From contig CAILUG010000056.1 in assembly GCA_903837345.1 (NCBI GenBank), positions 1 to 64,000 on the forward strand: a stretch of 64,000 bases of DNA, read 5' to 3'. Both the position numbers and the translations under genes were made by a program. Shown here in pieces: positions 1 to 7,656 of this stretch. Position 1 is the first letter of the stretch. Each line of letters opens with the position of its first letter. This stretch comes from an uncultured Gammaproteobacteria bacterium. Lineage in GTDB: Bacteria; Pseudomonadota; Gammaproteobacteria; Pseudomonadales; Pseudohongiellaceae. Below the pieces are notes generated by a model. That model worked only from the letters and a program-made list of their open reading frames with translations. It did no database searches and had not been told where the DNA came from.

Positions 1-83
1 AGTACGTCCCTGTAGCTTGTCTTCGGCCATCCCTGGCCTCAGACAGTTTCAGAAGCGTCTCGCGGCCCAAGGCTCTCAGGTTC
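1..83 (-). repeat. Hairpin repeat, copy D (cut by window edge)
   Basis: The reverse complement aligns nearly base for base, with a few substitutions, to the segment at 37386-37469. The shared core ends in CTACAGGGACGTACT. One stem arm, GTTTCAGAAG, lies at 46-55 and the outer arm GCCCAAG at 65-71. Their partners would lie before position 1, so the element continues out of the window. It is a dispersed non-coding repeat of unknown function. Confidence 0.75.
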
Positions 84-151
84 AGTGCGTATTTCTAACT
101 TTATGATGCTTGCTAACGAGGGCTTGGTATAACAGTCGCCTGTTGGCACTA

Positions 152-459
152 TTATACGCGCGATGCCCAATAATCGGGGTGGCGTGAATGATGGGCAACG
201 GCAAAAACAACAATGCCTTCCCGGTCCGGGCGATAAACAACAGAAAACGGGAATCTTTAGAAAACGGGAATCTTTTGGCGAAGACGCGCTTGGTATTCTT
301 CGTAGCGGGAGAACCGGATTCCGGGAACGCCAAGGCTCTGGCCGTTGCTTCTTCAATCTCTTTGGCAAATGCTGCGCCCAGCCCTGACTCTTGCTGATTG
401 TAATAAACCACTTCCTTGAGGAATTCGCGCCGCGCTGGCGCGATAATTTTCGCACGCAT
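152..459 (-). pseudogene. ParE/RelE-type toxin, frameshifted by a 17-bp duplication
   Basis: This is the toxin half of a type II toxin-antitoxin pair. RelE/ParE proteins are about 95 residues and act on ribosome-bound mRNA or on gyrase. The start matches the family (ARREFLKEVVYY) and the frame holds through KRFPFS. A perfect 17-bp tandem duplication at 242-275 then shifts it. Removing one copy restores a family-like C-terminus (FSVVYRPDREGIVVFAVAHH and a stop at 152-154), giving a 96-residue protein. As it stands, translation leaves the family frame and runs on to about position 82. The ATG overlaps the antitoxin stop (TGATG), the usual coupled arrangement. The toxin is probably inactive in this isolate. 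A sequencing error is unlikely to produce a perfect 17-mer duplication but cannot be excluded. Confidence 0.82.
242..275. repeat. Perfect 17-bp tandem duplication inside the toxin gene
   Basis: The unit AGAAAACGGGAATCTTT occurs twice with no mismatch (242-258 and 259-275). Seventeen is not a multiple of three, so the duplication alone explains the frameshift in the ParE-like gene. The exact identity suggests a recent slippage or duplication event. Confidence 0.95.
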
Positions 460-686
460 CACTTGGCTATACGTTTGGCTTCCGCAAAGACATCCTCGGC
501 GGCATACGCCGGAATATCACCTCGATCATATGCTGCAACACGCTGTTCAATTTCATGAGCCCACGCCTCTTCAATCTCAGCGATGGGCGCATTCAATGAT
601 TCAAGCATTACCTCCGCCAATTTTGCTCGTTCTTCAGCATTGAGGCTTAGCGCCTGCTCTTCCAACTGCTTAAGTGAAGCTTGCAT
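459..686 (-). CDS. Antitoxin of a ParE/RelE-type pair (addiction-module component family)
   Basis: This 75-residue acidic helical protein matches the short addiction-module component family that sits directly upstream of ParE/RelE toxins. Its N-terminal half (EEQALSLNAEERAKLAEVML) and the central SLNAPIAEIEEAW are typical of that family. I chose the ATG at 686 because GGAGGGG lies just upstream; an in-frame TTG at 701 would add five residues. It should bind and neutralise the toxin encoded next to it, with which it overlaps. Since that toxin is frameshifted, this may be an orphaned antitoxin, possibly one that still binds DNA or protects against related toxins. Confidence 0.8.
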   Translation of the reverse strand: MQASLKQLEEQALSLNAEERAKLAEVMLESLNAPIAEIEEAWAHEIEQRVAAYDRGDIPAYAAEDVFAEAKRIAK

Positions 687-735
687 AGACCCCTCCAACA
701 ATTAGTCCAAAGTGTACGCGTAGTCGTTTGGCTTG

Positions 736-1314
736 TTAAGACTCATGCGCAGTAGTGTTCCCTGACGACATGTCTCCATAAATGCCAAATCTTGCCTCAA
801 CTGGCATTGCGTCTGTTAACAAACCCTTAAGCTCATTAACCGCTAGGAAAACCCTACGCGCATTTCCAAGAGTGATCTCCCGTTCAAGTTTTGAACGCGG
901 GGTATCAAAGGCGGTCTTTTCCAATGCAACTTCAGGCAATACACTCTCTTTAATAATTGATTCTGGCTTAGCGTGAGCAATGTCATTCCTAAAACCACCT
1001 AAGAACGCCAAGGTATTCCAAGGCTCTTTCTTCACATCTCGTTGAATTTGGAGCTGCTCTACAAGTACATCTATCTTTTCATGAGGGCGAAGTCGTTCAA
1101 ACGAAGGCCAGTCGGCCACAATACGGCTCCCTACTGCGTTTACCAGCGATTCAACAGCTAGGGCTGTCATTACCATTGCGGCCAGGCATTTATTGAAACG
1201 ACCAATCTGTATCTCGTCTGCAGACGAAATTTCCAATTCGGCAGCATGTAATAGCATATGGTGAGCGAAAAACTCTCGCTCCTCAACTTTTCGGAAAAGT
1301 TTTGGCGTAGTCAT
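736..1314 (-). CDS. HEPN-like protein, putative RNase or toxin component
   Basis: The protein has 192 residues and is predicted to be largely helical. It carries RNDIAH, which fits the R-x4-6-H signature of HEPN domains, in the context FLGGFRNDIAHAKPE. HEPN proteins often act as RNases in toxin-antitoxin, abortive-infection and CRISPR-related systems; that role here is inference from the motif. No nucleotidyltransferase (MNT) partner is visible. The gene lies upstream of the antitoxin on the same strand, about 50 nt away. Two 60-nt lines I counted are near 45 percent GC, lower than neighbouring catabolic genes, which suggests acquired DNA. ATG at 1314 is preferred over an upstream TTG. Confidence 0.6.
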   Translation of the reverse strand: MTTPKLFRKVEEREFFAHHMLLHAAELEISSADEIQIGRFNKCLAAMVMTALAVESLVNAVGSRIVADWPSFERLRPHEKIDVLVEQLQIQRDVKKEPWNTLAFLGGFRNDIAHAKPESIIKESVLPEVALEKTAFDTPRSKLEREITLGNARRVFLAVNELKGLLTDAMPVEARFGIYGDMSSGNTTAHES

Positions 1315-1460
1315 AAAGCTCAATATGTTTTCGTGATGAAGGTCTCTTTATCTCGTACGGCCGAGGCAACCTATATTCTCTGGATAAGTCACCAGCATCT
1401 CATTGACCTTACTCGAATTCCATAACCAGCAAAAGCCGAATTGAACACGCTCAATTGTCG

Positions 1461-1576
1461 CAGGAGGGCTTCGGCATGAAGATGGAGGGGACATCTGCGG
1501 CATGGATGCCGCAGACTAAGCCTACAGGGATGTACTCGCGGCGGTCCCCGGAATCTTCATGCCGAAGCCTGACTGC
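1461..1576 (+). repeat. Hairpin repeat, copy A
   Basis: Arms of 17 bp at 1467-1483 (GGCTTCGGCATGAAGAT) and 1553-1569 are perfect inverted repeats. Inside them GGGGAC (1487-1492) pairs with GTCCCC (1544-1549). An inner palindrome at 1495-1514 has 9-bp arms (CTGCGGCAT/ATGCCGCAG). The loop carries the family core CCTACAGGGATGTACT. The same architecture recurs in reverse orientation at 37111-37317. It lies between the HEPN-like gene and the DUF4159 gene and codes for nothing convincing. Confidence 0.85.
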
Positions 1577-1589
1577 TCTGAACGAGAAT

Positions 1590-2444
1590 TCAATGAGTCA
1601 AAGCATAGACCGCGATGTTAACGCCGAGTCTCAGACCCAAGTTGGCTCGCTCAGCCGGATAGCGAGGATCATCCGCCCACTGCAACGAATCCCACACATC
1701 GTTGTTGAACGCAATCAACACCATCAACCGCCCATGATCATCAAAGATGCCGCGCCAGTGCGGATCACGCCCGTCACTGAACCAGCCACCCCCGCCCCCC
1801 AGCAACGAATTCATGTTGGGAATCTGCGTCTGCTTCAACGGCGGAATGTCGTAGACGGTATGGAACACCGGATGGTCGCCTTCAACATCGACAATCGGCA
1901 ATTCAGGAAAAATCTTTTTCAGGCCGTCAACAAACGGCGGCCACACTTCCGAACCGAAAAAACTGTCGGCAAACAGGAAGCCGCCCTTGAGCAGGTAGTT
2001 GCGGATGTTCCTGGCCTGTTCATCCGAGAGACTCCAATAGCCCGCGAGCCCCACCACCAGAAACGGAAAGTAGCCCATCGATTCGGCGTCATCGGGATTT
2101 ACTGCCTGCTCCACCGAGCGCACATCCAGCGTGGTGAAGCGGCGCAAGGTGCGGGCAAAGATGCGATCGCCGTCGGGATAGTCTACCGACCAGCTGGTGC
2201 CGCCCGCCTCCCAGTTGCCGCCGCCACCGCGGCGGCGACCCATGCGCATTTTTGACGGATACATCAGCCGGCCGGTGATGAAATCACCGGGTTGCTCCCA
2301 GTCGGGCGGCAAGCGCACGTCGGCGTTCCATTCAAAGCTTTCGTATTGGCGGAACGGGGGCTGCGCCAGCACAATTGCCGGCAACGAAGCCAGCAGCAGG
2401 CCGAGACCGAGCGCGAGGGAAAAACCTGATCGACTGAGTTTCAT
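1590..2444 (-). CDS. Exported DUF4159 domain protein
   Basis: The protein has 284 residues with a Sec signal peptide (hydrophobic stretch in the first 28 residues, ending near VLAQPP). The rest resembles DUF4159, a glutamine-amidotransferase-like fold found in exported proteins of unknown function. Features include GGNWEAGGTSWSVDYPDGDR and later GGFLFADSFFGSEVW and GDHPVFHTVYDIP. Catalytic residues are not established for this family. It is divergent from the CoA-ligase fusion, with only 14 to 47 bp between the two starts, so the two promoters must overlap or share elements. A Gly-Arg rich segment (RMGRRRGGGG) lies near residue 70. Confidence 0.75.
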   Translation of the reverse strand: MKLSRSGFSLALGLGLLLASLPAIVLAQPPFRQYESFEWNADVRLPPDWEQPGDFITGRLMYPSKMRMGRRRGGGGNWEAGGTSWSVDYPDGDRIFARTLRRFTTLDVRSVEQAVNPDDAESMGYFPFLVVGLAGYWSLSDEQARNIRNYLLKGGFLFADSFFGSEVWPPFVDGLKKIFPELPIVDVEGDHPVFHTVYDIPPLKQTQIPNMNSLLGGGGGWFSDGRDPHWRGIFDDHGRLMVLIAFNNDVWDSLQWADDPRYPAERANLGLRLGVNIAVYALTH

Positions 2445-2458
2445 GGCTGGCGTGTAGA

Positions 2459-5164
2459 ATGCGGCTGCTGAGTGGTTACAAAACTAATCCAATGTCCTTG
2501 TCGGCTTCAAGCATTACTCCGTTTGTTACGCGTGAGTTACTTCAATACAACGCCAGGCTTCACCCTGCGCTGGTGGTGCTGAAGTTCGACACCGGCGAGC
2601 GCTACACCTCCATGGAGCTGCTGGCAGCCGTGCAGCGCCATGCCGCCGGCTTGCAGGCGCTGGGCGTAAAACAGGACGATTTTGTGCTCAGCTGGCTCCC
2701 CAACGGGCCGCTGGCGGTGCTGGTATGGCTGGCGCTGAACCATCTGGGCGCCGTCTATGTGCCGATCAACACCGCCTACAAGGGCCGTTTGCTGCAGCAT
2801 GTGATCAATAACAGCGGTGCCCGGCTGATGATCGCGGATGGCGCCCTGGTCGAACGGCTGGCCGCCATCAATACCGGCCAGTTGCAGCAAGTGGTGATAG
2901 CCGGAACTGTGCAAACAAAGTTGCCGGGGCTGGCCTTGCTGCCGGCGGCCTTGCTGACCGCCAATGCCGGGGCCCTGCTGCCGCCGCTGCGCACCATCCA
3001 GCCTTGGGATACCCAATGTGTGATCTTCACCTCCGGCACTACCGGCCCTTCCAAGGGCGTGCTGTGTTCCTATCGCCATACCTTTACCGCCGCGCAGGAA
3101 TTCCGGCATGTCGGCCCCGGCGACTGCAATCTGGTGGCGCTGCCGATGTTTCATATCGGCGGCGTACTCGGCATCAACTTCGCGCTGATCCATGCCGGCA
3201 CTGCCGCTGTGGTGCAACGCTTCCGCACGGAAACTTTCTGGGACACCGTGCGTGAGCTGGAAGTCACCGCCGTGGGCCTGCTCGGTACCATGGTGCAATT
3301 CCTGATGCAGCAGCCGGTGCGCGCCGATGAAAAACAGCACACGATCCGCACCGCGGTGATCGCGCCCTTCGGTGACGAGGCGCTGGCGTTTGCCAAGCGC
3401 TTCAATATCCAGGTGTTCACCGAATTCAACATGACGGAACTGTCGGTGCCGCTGTGGGCCGGCCCCAATCCAGCTGCGCGCGGCAGTTGCGGCCGGCCGC
3501 GAGCAGGTGTGCAACTGCGGCTGGTGGATGCATTCGACAATGAAGTGGCAGCTGGTGAGATCGGCGAGCTTCTGATTCGTACCGACGAACCGTGGACCTT
3601 GAGCCACGGTTATCTCAACGATCCGGTAGCCACTGCCCACAGCTGGCGCAACGGCTGGTTCCACACCGGCGATCTGTTCCGCCACGACAGTGATCACAAT
3701 TATTTCTTCGTCGATCGCGTCAAGGACATGATCCGCCGGCGTGGCGAAAACATTTCGTCGTTTGAAGTGGAAGCTGAACTGCTGGCATATCCGGGCGTGA
3801 AAGCTGCCGCCGCAGTGGCGGTGCCAGGCGATGGCGGTGAAGATGAAGTGCTGGCGGTGCTGGCGCCACAAGCAGGCGTGCTGCTCGACCCGGCCGCGAT
3901 TGTCAGCTTCCTGCAACCGCGCATGGCCGCGTTCATGATTCCGCGCTATATCCGCCTGCTGGATGAACTGCCGCTGACGCCGTCGCAGAAAATCGAGAAA
4001 CATGTGTTGCGGGCGCAAGGGGTTACTGACGACACCTGGGATCGAGTGGGAAATTGGTGTCAGAGTCAAAGGGTCACAACCAACATCGAACCCTCACTTA
4101 CTGCAAGACCCTTTGACTCTGACACCAATTTCCCTGACACCCATTTCCCCACAGGCCCGCTCGCCGGCGTCAAGGTAGTGGAATTCGCCGGCCTCGGCCC
4201 GGCGCCGTTCTGCTGCATGTTGCTCTCAGACATGGGCGCCCAGGTGACACGCATCGACCGCCCTGGCACCGTTTACAAAGCCGCCGATGTGGAAGCGCGA
4301 GGGCGCAGTTCTGTACCTATCGATCTGAAAACAACGGAAGGCAAAGCACAGGCACTCACACTGATAAAACAGGCCGACATGCTGATCGAAGGCTTTCGCC
4401 CCGGCGTGATGGAGCGACTCGGGCTTGGGCCAGAACTTGCAATGCAACTCAACCCGCGCCTTGTCTATGGCCGCATGACCGGCTGGGGTCAGAGCGGCCC
4501 GCTCGCCAACAAGGCCGGTCATGATCTCAACTACCTCGCCATCACCGGCGCGCTGCATGCACTTGGCACCCAAGACAAACCTGCCGTGCCACTCAACCTG
4601 ATCGCCGACTTCGGCGGGGGTGCACTGTATCTGGCGATGGGCGTGTTGGCCGCGTTGCATCACTCACAAAAAACCGGACACGGCCAGGTAATCGACACTG
4701 CGATGACCGATGGTGTGCTCTCGATGATGAGCATGATCTACGGCGACTTCGCCGACGGCCGCTGGATCGACGAGCGCGCCAGCAATGTCATCGACGGCGC
4801 CGCGCCGTTCTACAATGTCTATCAATGCAAGGATGGCAAGTGGCTGAGCCTGGCTGCGATTGAACCGCAGTTTCACGCGAAGTTTCTGGAAGTCGCCCAA
4901 CTCGGTGACAGCGTGCTCAAAGACCAGTGGAACCGCGAACTATGGCCACTGCAAAAACAGCAACTGGAAATTTTCTTTCGCACTCGTACGCGTGATGCGT
5001 GGTGCAGGCAGTTCGAAGGCCATGATGTGTGCATTGCACCGGTGCTCAGCCTCACGGAAGCCAGCGCGCACCCGCACAATCTCGCCAGAAGTGCTTTCAT
5101 CGAGAAAGACGGCATCCTGCAACCGGCGCCAGCACCACGATTCTCCGGGCCAAAACCGCGCTAG
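2459..5164 (+). CDS. Fusion: acyl-CoA ligase (CaiC-like) + CoA-transferase family III / alpha-methylacyl-CoA racemase-like
   Basis: The protein has 901 residues and two enzymes in one frame. Residues about 20-525 are an ANL-superfamily ligase with the AMP-binding loop TSGTTGPSKG (191-200), GWFHTGDL and the A8-like DRVKDMIRRRGENIS. It would activate a carboxylic acid as an acyl-CoA. Residues about 560-895 resemble alpha-methylacyl-CoA racemase: LAGVKVVEFAGLGPAPF at the start and the three MCR catalytic residues, His688 (AGHDLNY), Asp717 (ADFGGG) and Glu802 (AAIEPQF). Together they could activate a branched acid and then epimerise it or transfer its CoA. The linker holds an 87-nt palindromic repeat that is translated. 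An alternative ATG lies at 2492. The substrate is unknown; carnitine-like, steroid side-chain or aryl-propionate acids are all possible. Confidence 0.85.
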   Translation: MRLLSGYKTNPMSLSASSITPFVTRELLQYNARLHPALVVLKFDTGERYTSMELLAAVQRHAAGLQALGVKQDDFVLSWLPNGPLAVLVWLALNHLGAVYVPINTAYKGRLLQHVINNSGARLMIADGALVERLAAINTGQLQQVVIAGTVQTKLPGLALLPAALLTANAGALLPPLRTIQPWDTQCVIFTSGTTGPSKGVLCSYRHTFTAAQEFRHVGPGDCNLVALPMFHIGGVLGINFALIHAGTAAVVQRFRTETFWDTVRELEVTAVGLLGTMVQFLMQQPVRADEKQHTIRTAVIAPFGDEALAFAKRFNIQVFTEFNMTELSVPLWAGPNPAARGSCGRPRAGVQLRLVDAFDNEVAAGEIGELLIRTDEPWTLSHGYLNDPVATAHSWRNGWFHTGDLFRHDSDHNYFFVDRVKDMIRRRGENISSFEVEAELLAYPGVKAAAAVAVPGDGGEDEVLAVLAPQAGVLLDPAAIVSFLQPRMAAFMIPRYIRLLDELPLTPSQKIEKHVLRAQGVTDDTWDRVGNWCQSQRVTTNIEPSLTARPFDSDTNFPDTHFPTGPLAGVKVVEFAGLGPAPFCCMLLSDMGAQVTRIDRPGTVYKAADVEARGRSSVPIDLKTTEGKAQALTLIKQADMLIEGFRPGVMERLGLGPELAMQLNPRLVYGRMTGWGQSGPLANKAGHDLNYLAITGALHALGTQDKPAVPLNLIADFGGGALYLAMGVLAALHHSQKTGHGQVIDTAMTDGVLSMMSMIYGDFADGRWIDERASNVIDGAAPFYNVYQCKDGKWLSLAAIEPQFHAKFLEVAQLGDSVLKDQWNRELWPLQKQQLEIFFRTRTRDAWCRQFEGHDVCIAPVLSLTEASAHPHNLARSAFIEKDGILQPAPAPRFSGPKPR
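4048..4134 (+). repeat. REP-like palindrome inserted in frame in the fusion linker
   Basis: Two 28-bp arms (4048-4075 and 4107-4134) are perfect reverse complements of each other around a 31-nt spacer. The arm contains TTGGTGTCAGAGTCAAAGGG, which I recognise as a motif common in dispersed palindromic repeats of proteobacteria. Total length is 87 nt, a multiple of three, so the reading frame stays open through it. A partial third copy (TGACACCCATTTCCC) follows at 4135. Confidence 0.88.
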
Positions 5165-5183
5165 TTCCGCTTTTCCCCGGGTT

Positions 5184-6020
5184 TCAACCTTTGCGGGCAG
5201 CAGGATCACCAGTCGGCGGTGGTGCATGGTCAACTGCTGCCGGCGGACCGAGCAGCTCGGTGAATATCGGTTTCAACGCATCGGCCCACAGCTGATAGGC
5301 ACTGGCCGACAAGTGCAACCCGTCCACTGACTTGTCTTTGGCGAGCTGACCGTTGGCGTCGGCCAATACATGATTGATATTGACGAAGCGGATCTGCTTG
5401 CCATCAGCCAGGGCCGCCAATTCGTGGTTGATGCCATTGATCACAATGTTGTATTGCGGTTTGTCGCTGCGCAGGAACACGCCGGTGACCACGATGGTGG
5501 CGGCGGGTGCTTTGGCACGGCAACTGTTGATCAGGGCTTTGATGCCGGCAGTAATCAGATCAATCTGCGCCTGATCGCCGGGCATATCACCGAGGTTATT
5601 GGTGCCTGCCTGAATCGCTATCACCTTGGGATGCACACCCTCAAACTCGCCATGCTCCAGGCGCCACAGCATGTTTTCGGTGCGATCACCGCCCCAACCG
5701 AAATCGGCGGCATTCCAGCCATGGAAATTCCGGTTCCAGTTGGCGAGCAATTCCGGATAGTCGAGCGCGCCCCAGCGGCGGGTGATGGAATCGCCGATGA
5801 AGTAGACATCAATGATGCCGGCGTGGGCTTTGGTGATCAGCTCACGATGGGCGGCCTGCGAGTTGGCATCAGTGCGCGACTGCGGCCTCGTCGTCGAGCC
5901 GGAAGCAACAATCACTGCCAGAGGTGGCTGTTGCGCCGAAGCAGATAAACCATACGACAGCGCCAAGCCCAGACAGAGTGCATTGACCAGCCATGCAAGC
6001 TGCCCTTTCACGCCATTCAT
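5184..6020 (-). CDS. Exported SGNH/GDSL hydrolase
   Basis: The protein has 278 residues with a signal peptide (cleavage likely after SASAQ near residue 29). SGNH block I is FIGDSIT with the nucleophile Ser, block III is AGTNN with the Asn, and block V is DGLHLS with the Asp-His pair. The DFGWGGDRTENMLWRL segment resembles bacterial PAF-acetylhydrolase-like esterases, which remove acyl or acetyl groups, often from carbohydrates. Its start overlaps the stop of the CE15-like esterase by 4 nt (ATGA). The two are therefore translationally coupled and probably act together outside the cytoplasm. The C-terminus is Pro-rich. The exact substrate cannot be read from the sequence. Confidence 0.85.
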   Translation of the reverse strand: MNGVKGQLAWLVNALCLGLALSYGLSASAQQPPLAVIVASGSTTRPQSRTDANSQAAHRELITKAHAGIIDVYFIGDSITRRWGALDYPELLANWNRNFHGWNAADFGWGGDRTENMLWRLEHGEFEGVHPKVIAIQAGTNNLGDMPGDQAQIDLITAGIKALINSCRAKAPAATIVVTGVFLRSDKPQYNIVINGINHELAALADGKQIRFVNINHVLADANGQLAKDKSVDGLHLSASAYQLWADALKPIFTELLGPPAAVDHAPPPTGDPAARKG

Positions 6021-7465
6021 CGCGAAGCCACACCCACCTTGAGTTCACGCGAAGCCCACGGAATGAAGTATTTCCAGTTGGGCCCGTCAGTGTGGCCGCC
6101 ATCATGCTGGCGCCAGGCCAGCTGGCCATCCAGCAAACCGTGATTCACTGCCGGCATTTTCGCAGTCTGGTAATTTTCGTTGGTACCAATGTCCTTCGCA
6201 CCCAGCAGCGTGAACACCTTGCCGGCGGCCACGGTGGCCATGTAGCTGCCCTGCTGATCGAGCCACAGCGCATCGCCTTTTTCCGGCACGCCATAGCTGA
6301 CAAAGGTGGGCCGCGGCGCACACAGTGCAATCAGCATGTGCGAATCGATCGGCAGATTTTTGGCATTCATGCTGCCGAAAGCGGATTCAGCGGTGCCGTA
6401 TTTGAGGAAGTTGCCGGCCATCCAGTGATATTCCCCGGAGCCGGTGAGGTTCTCCACCATCTCGCCGAAATTGCGGCGATAAGGTGAGGCGCCACCTTCA
6501 CCGGAGGAACCAATCAGCACCACTGCAAAGCGCGGCTCGAATGCCATTGTCACCAGTGCCGCCTTGCCATAACGCGACACTCCATCTATACCCACACGTT
6601 TGGCATCCACTGCCGGAAAAGTTTCCAGATAATCCAGCGCCCGCGCTGCACCCCACGACCACGCGCGCAGTGCGCCCCAGTCATCGGGCTTGCGCGGCTG
6701 GCCTTTGTTGACGAGACCGATGATGCCGCGCGTGAGACCAGCACCATTATCGGCCTGATAGCTGGTGGGATTCAGATAAGCCACGCCCCAGCCGGCCGCC
6801 ACCAGTTGCTCGCCGGCAGGTGGATCGCTGGCCACTGGTGCAGCGCCGGGTGGGCCGAAGGTTGGCACAGGTTCATTCCCAACAGCCTGCTGCAACTTGC
6901 GACCACCGAAGATGATCATCACCGGCACCGGGCCTTTGGCGTTTTTGGGCAACACCAGATTGAGATCGATATTCACGTCGATGGCGGGATAGCTGCTGTT
7001 GTCGACATGACCAACCAGATGTCTGCCCATCACCTCGACAGTTCCCAGCTTGCCCTCAGCAGTTGCTTCCATCTCCCAATGCACTACCGGCACCCTGGCT
7101 GGAATGCGACCGATGATTTCACGCTCAAACGCTTCCACAATTTGCGGACGCCGTTGTTTCCACCATTGATCCGCAGTGGTAATTGCAGTGCCGTTGTCGA
7201 GCTTCAACAGCTGCGGCCACACCGGATACGGATTGGCTTTGGCTTCATCCACATTGGCAAAATCGGGATCAGTTTCCTTGCCGCTCGGCCCGCGCCGTAA
7301 TTGGGTGATGCCGAGCTGTGTCAGCATGTTCTGGTGGTCTTCGGCAGTGGTCCACTCGTGAACGGCGACTGCAGACGAACTTGCCTGGGCCAACAACTGG
7401 CCTGATGCCGAGAGCATTACCAGTGCAGCAATCCAGGGCTTGATTGCGGGATTTGCAAGTATCAT
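6017..7465 (-). CDS. Exported CE15-type glucuronoyl esterase-like hydrolase
   Basis: The protein has 482 residues with a signal peptide (first 27 residues). An alpha/beta-hydrolase follows, with the CE15-like nucleophile motif GVSRYGK (Ser297); the family consensus is GCSRxGK, so Cys is replaced by Val here. A probable acid residue is Glu323 in SSGEGGAS. The catalytic His is probably in GGHTDGPNW near the C-terminus. CE15 enzymes cleave ester bonds between lignin alcohols and glucuronic acid on xylan, although several bacterial members have other substrates. The downstream SGNH hydrolase is coupled to it. A hairpin overlaps its Shine-Dalgarno site. I am confident of the family and less so of lignin-carbohydrate ester activity. 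Confidence 0.82.
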   Translation of the reverse strand: MILANPAIKPWIAALVMLSASGQLLAQASSSAVAVHEWTTAEDHQNMLTQLGITQLRRGPSGKETDPDFANVDEAKANPYPVWPQLLKLDNGTAITTADQWWKQRRPQIVEAFEREIIGRIPARVPVVHWEMEATAEGKLGTVEVMGRHLVGHVDNSSYPAIDVNIDLNLVLPKNAKGPVPVMIIFGGRKLQQAVGNEPVPTFGPPGAAPVASDPPAGEQLVAAGWGVAYLNPTSYQADNGAGLTRGIIGLVNKGQPRKPDDWGALRAWSWGAARALDYLETFPAVDAKRVGIDGVSRYGKAALVTMAFEPRFAVVLIGSSGEGGASPYRRNFGEMVENLTGSGEYHWMAGNFLKYGTAESAFGSMNAKNLPIDSHMLIALCAPRPTFVSYGVPEKGDALWLDQQGSYMATVAAGKVFTLLGAKDIGTNENYQTAKMPAVNHGLLDGQLAWRQHDGGHTDGPNWKYFIPWASRELKVGVASR

Positions 7466-7469
7466 GGCA

Positions 7470-7499
7470 GGCCCCTGTCATTGTTGTCTTTAAGGGGCC
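7470..7499 (-). promoter_or_regulatory. Hairpin covering the Shine-Dalgarno of the CE15-like gene
   Basis: On the minus strand GGCCCCT (7499-7493) can pair with AGGGGCC (7476-7470). The latter contains the AGGGG ribosome-binding sequence placed just before the ATG at 7465. A 7-bp GC-rich stem with a 16-nt loop could hide the site. Regulation is inference from this pairing only. Confidence 0.45.
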
Positions 7500-7656
7500 C
7501 TAGAATACGCGTGTGGTCATTGGATATTCAACCTGGATGCAGGTTACTGCTCCGAAGAATGCTGCGTAGTTGTTGCGTACTCCTGATTTGCCCCCCAGGA
7601 ACGCAACGGTTAAGCTTCGCGGGATTGCAGTTCGATTTTCAGTTCACGGACCAAAC

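Noticed and set aside
242-275. A CRISPR-like or iteron array
   Set aside because: Only two units without spacers; it is a simple tandem duplication. No CRISPR array was seen anywhere in the window.
2537-4069. A 510-codon open frame on the minus strand inside the ligase gene
   Set aside because: It is His/Gln-rich with no family resemblance, as expected from the antisense of a GC-rich gene; the plus-strand enzyme is clear.
4048-4134. The palindrome as an internal transcription terminator
   Set aside because: There is no T-run after either arm and it lies in an open reading frame; a repeat insertion explains it better.
7570-7656. A 29-residue N-terminal extension of the aminotransferase
   Set aside because: It has no family resemblance and no good ribosome site; homologs begin near the ATG at 7657.
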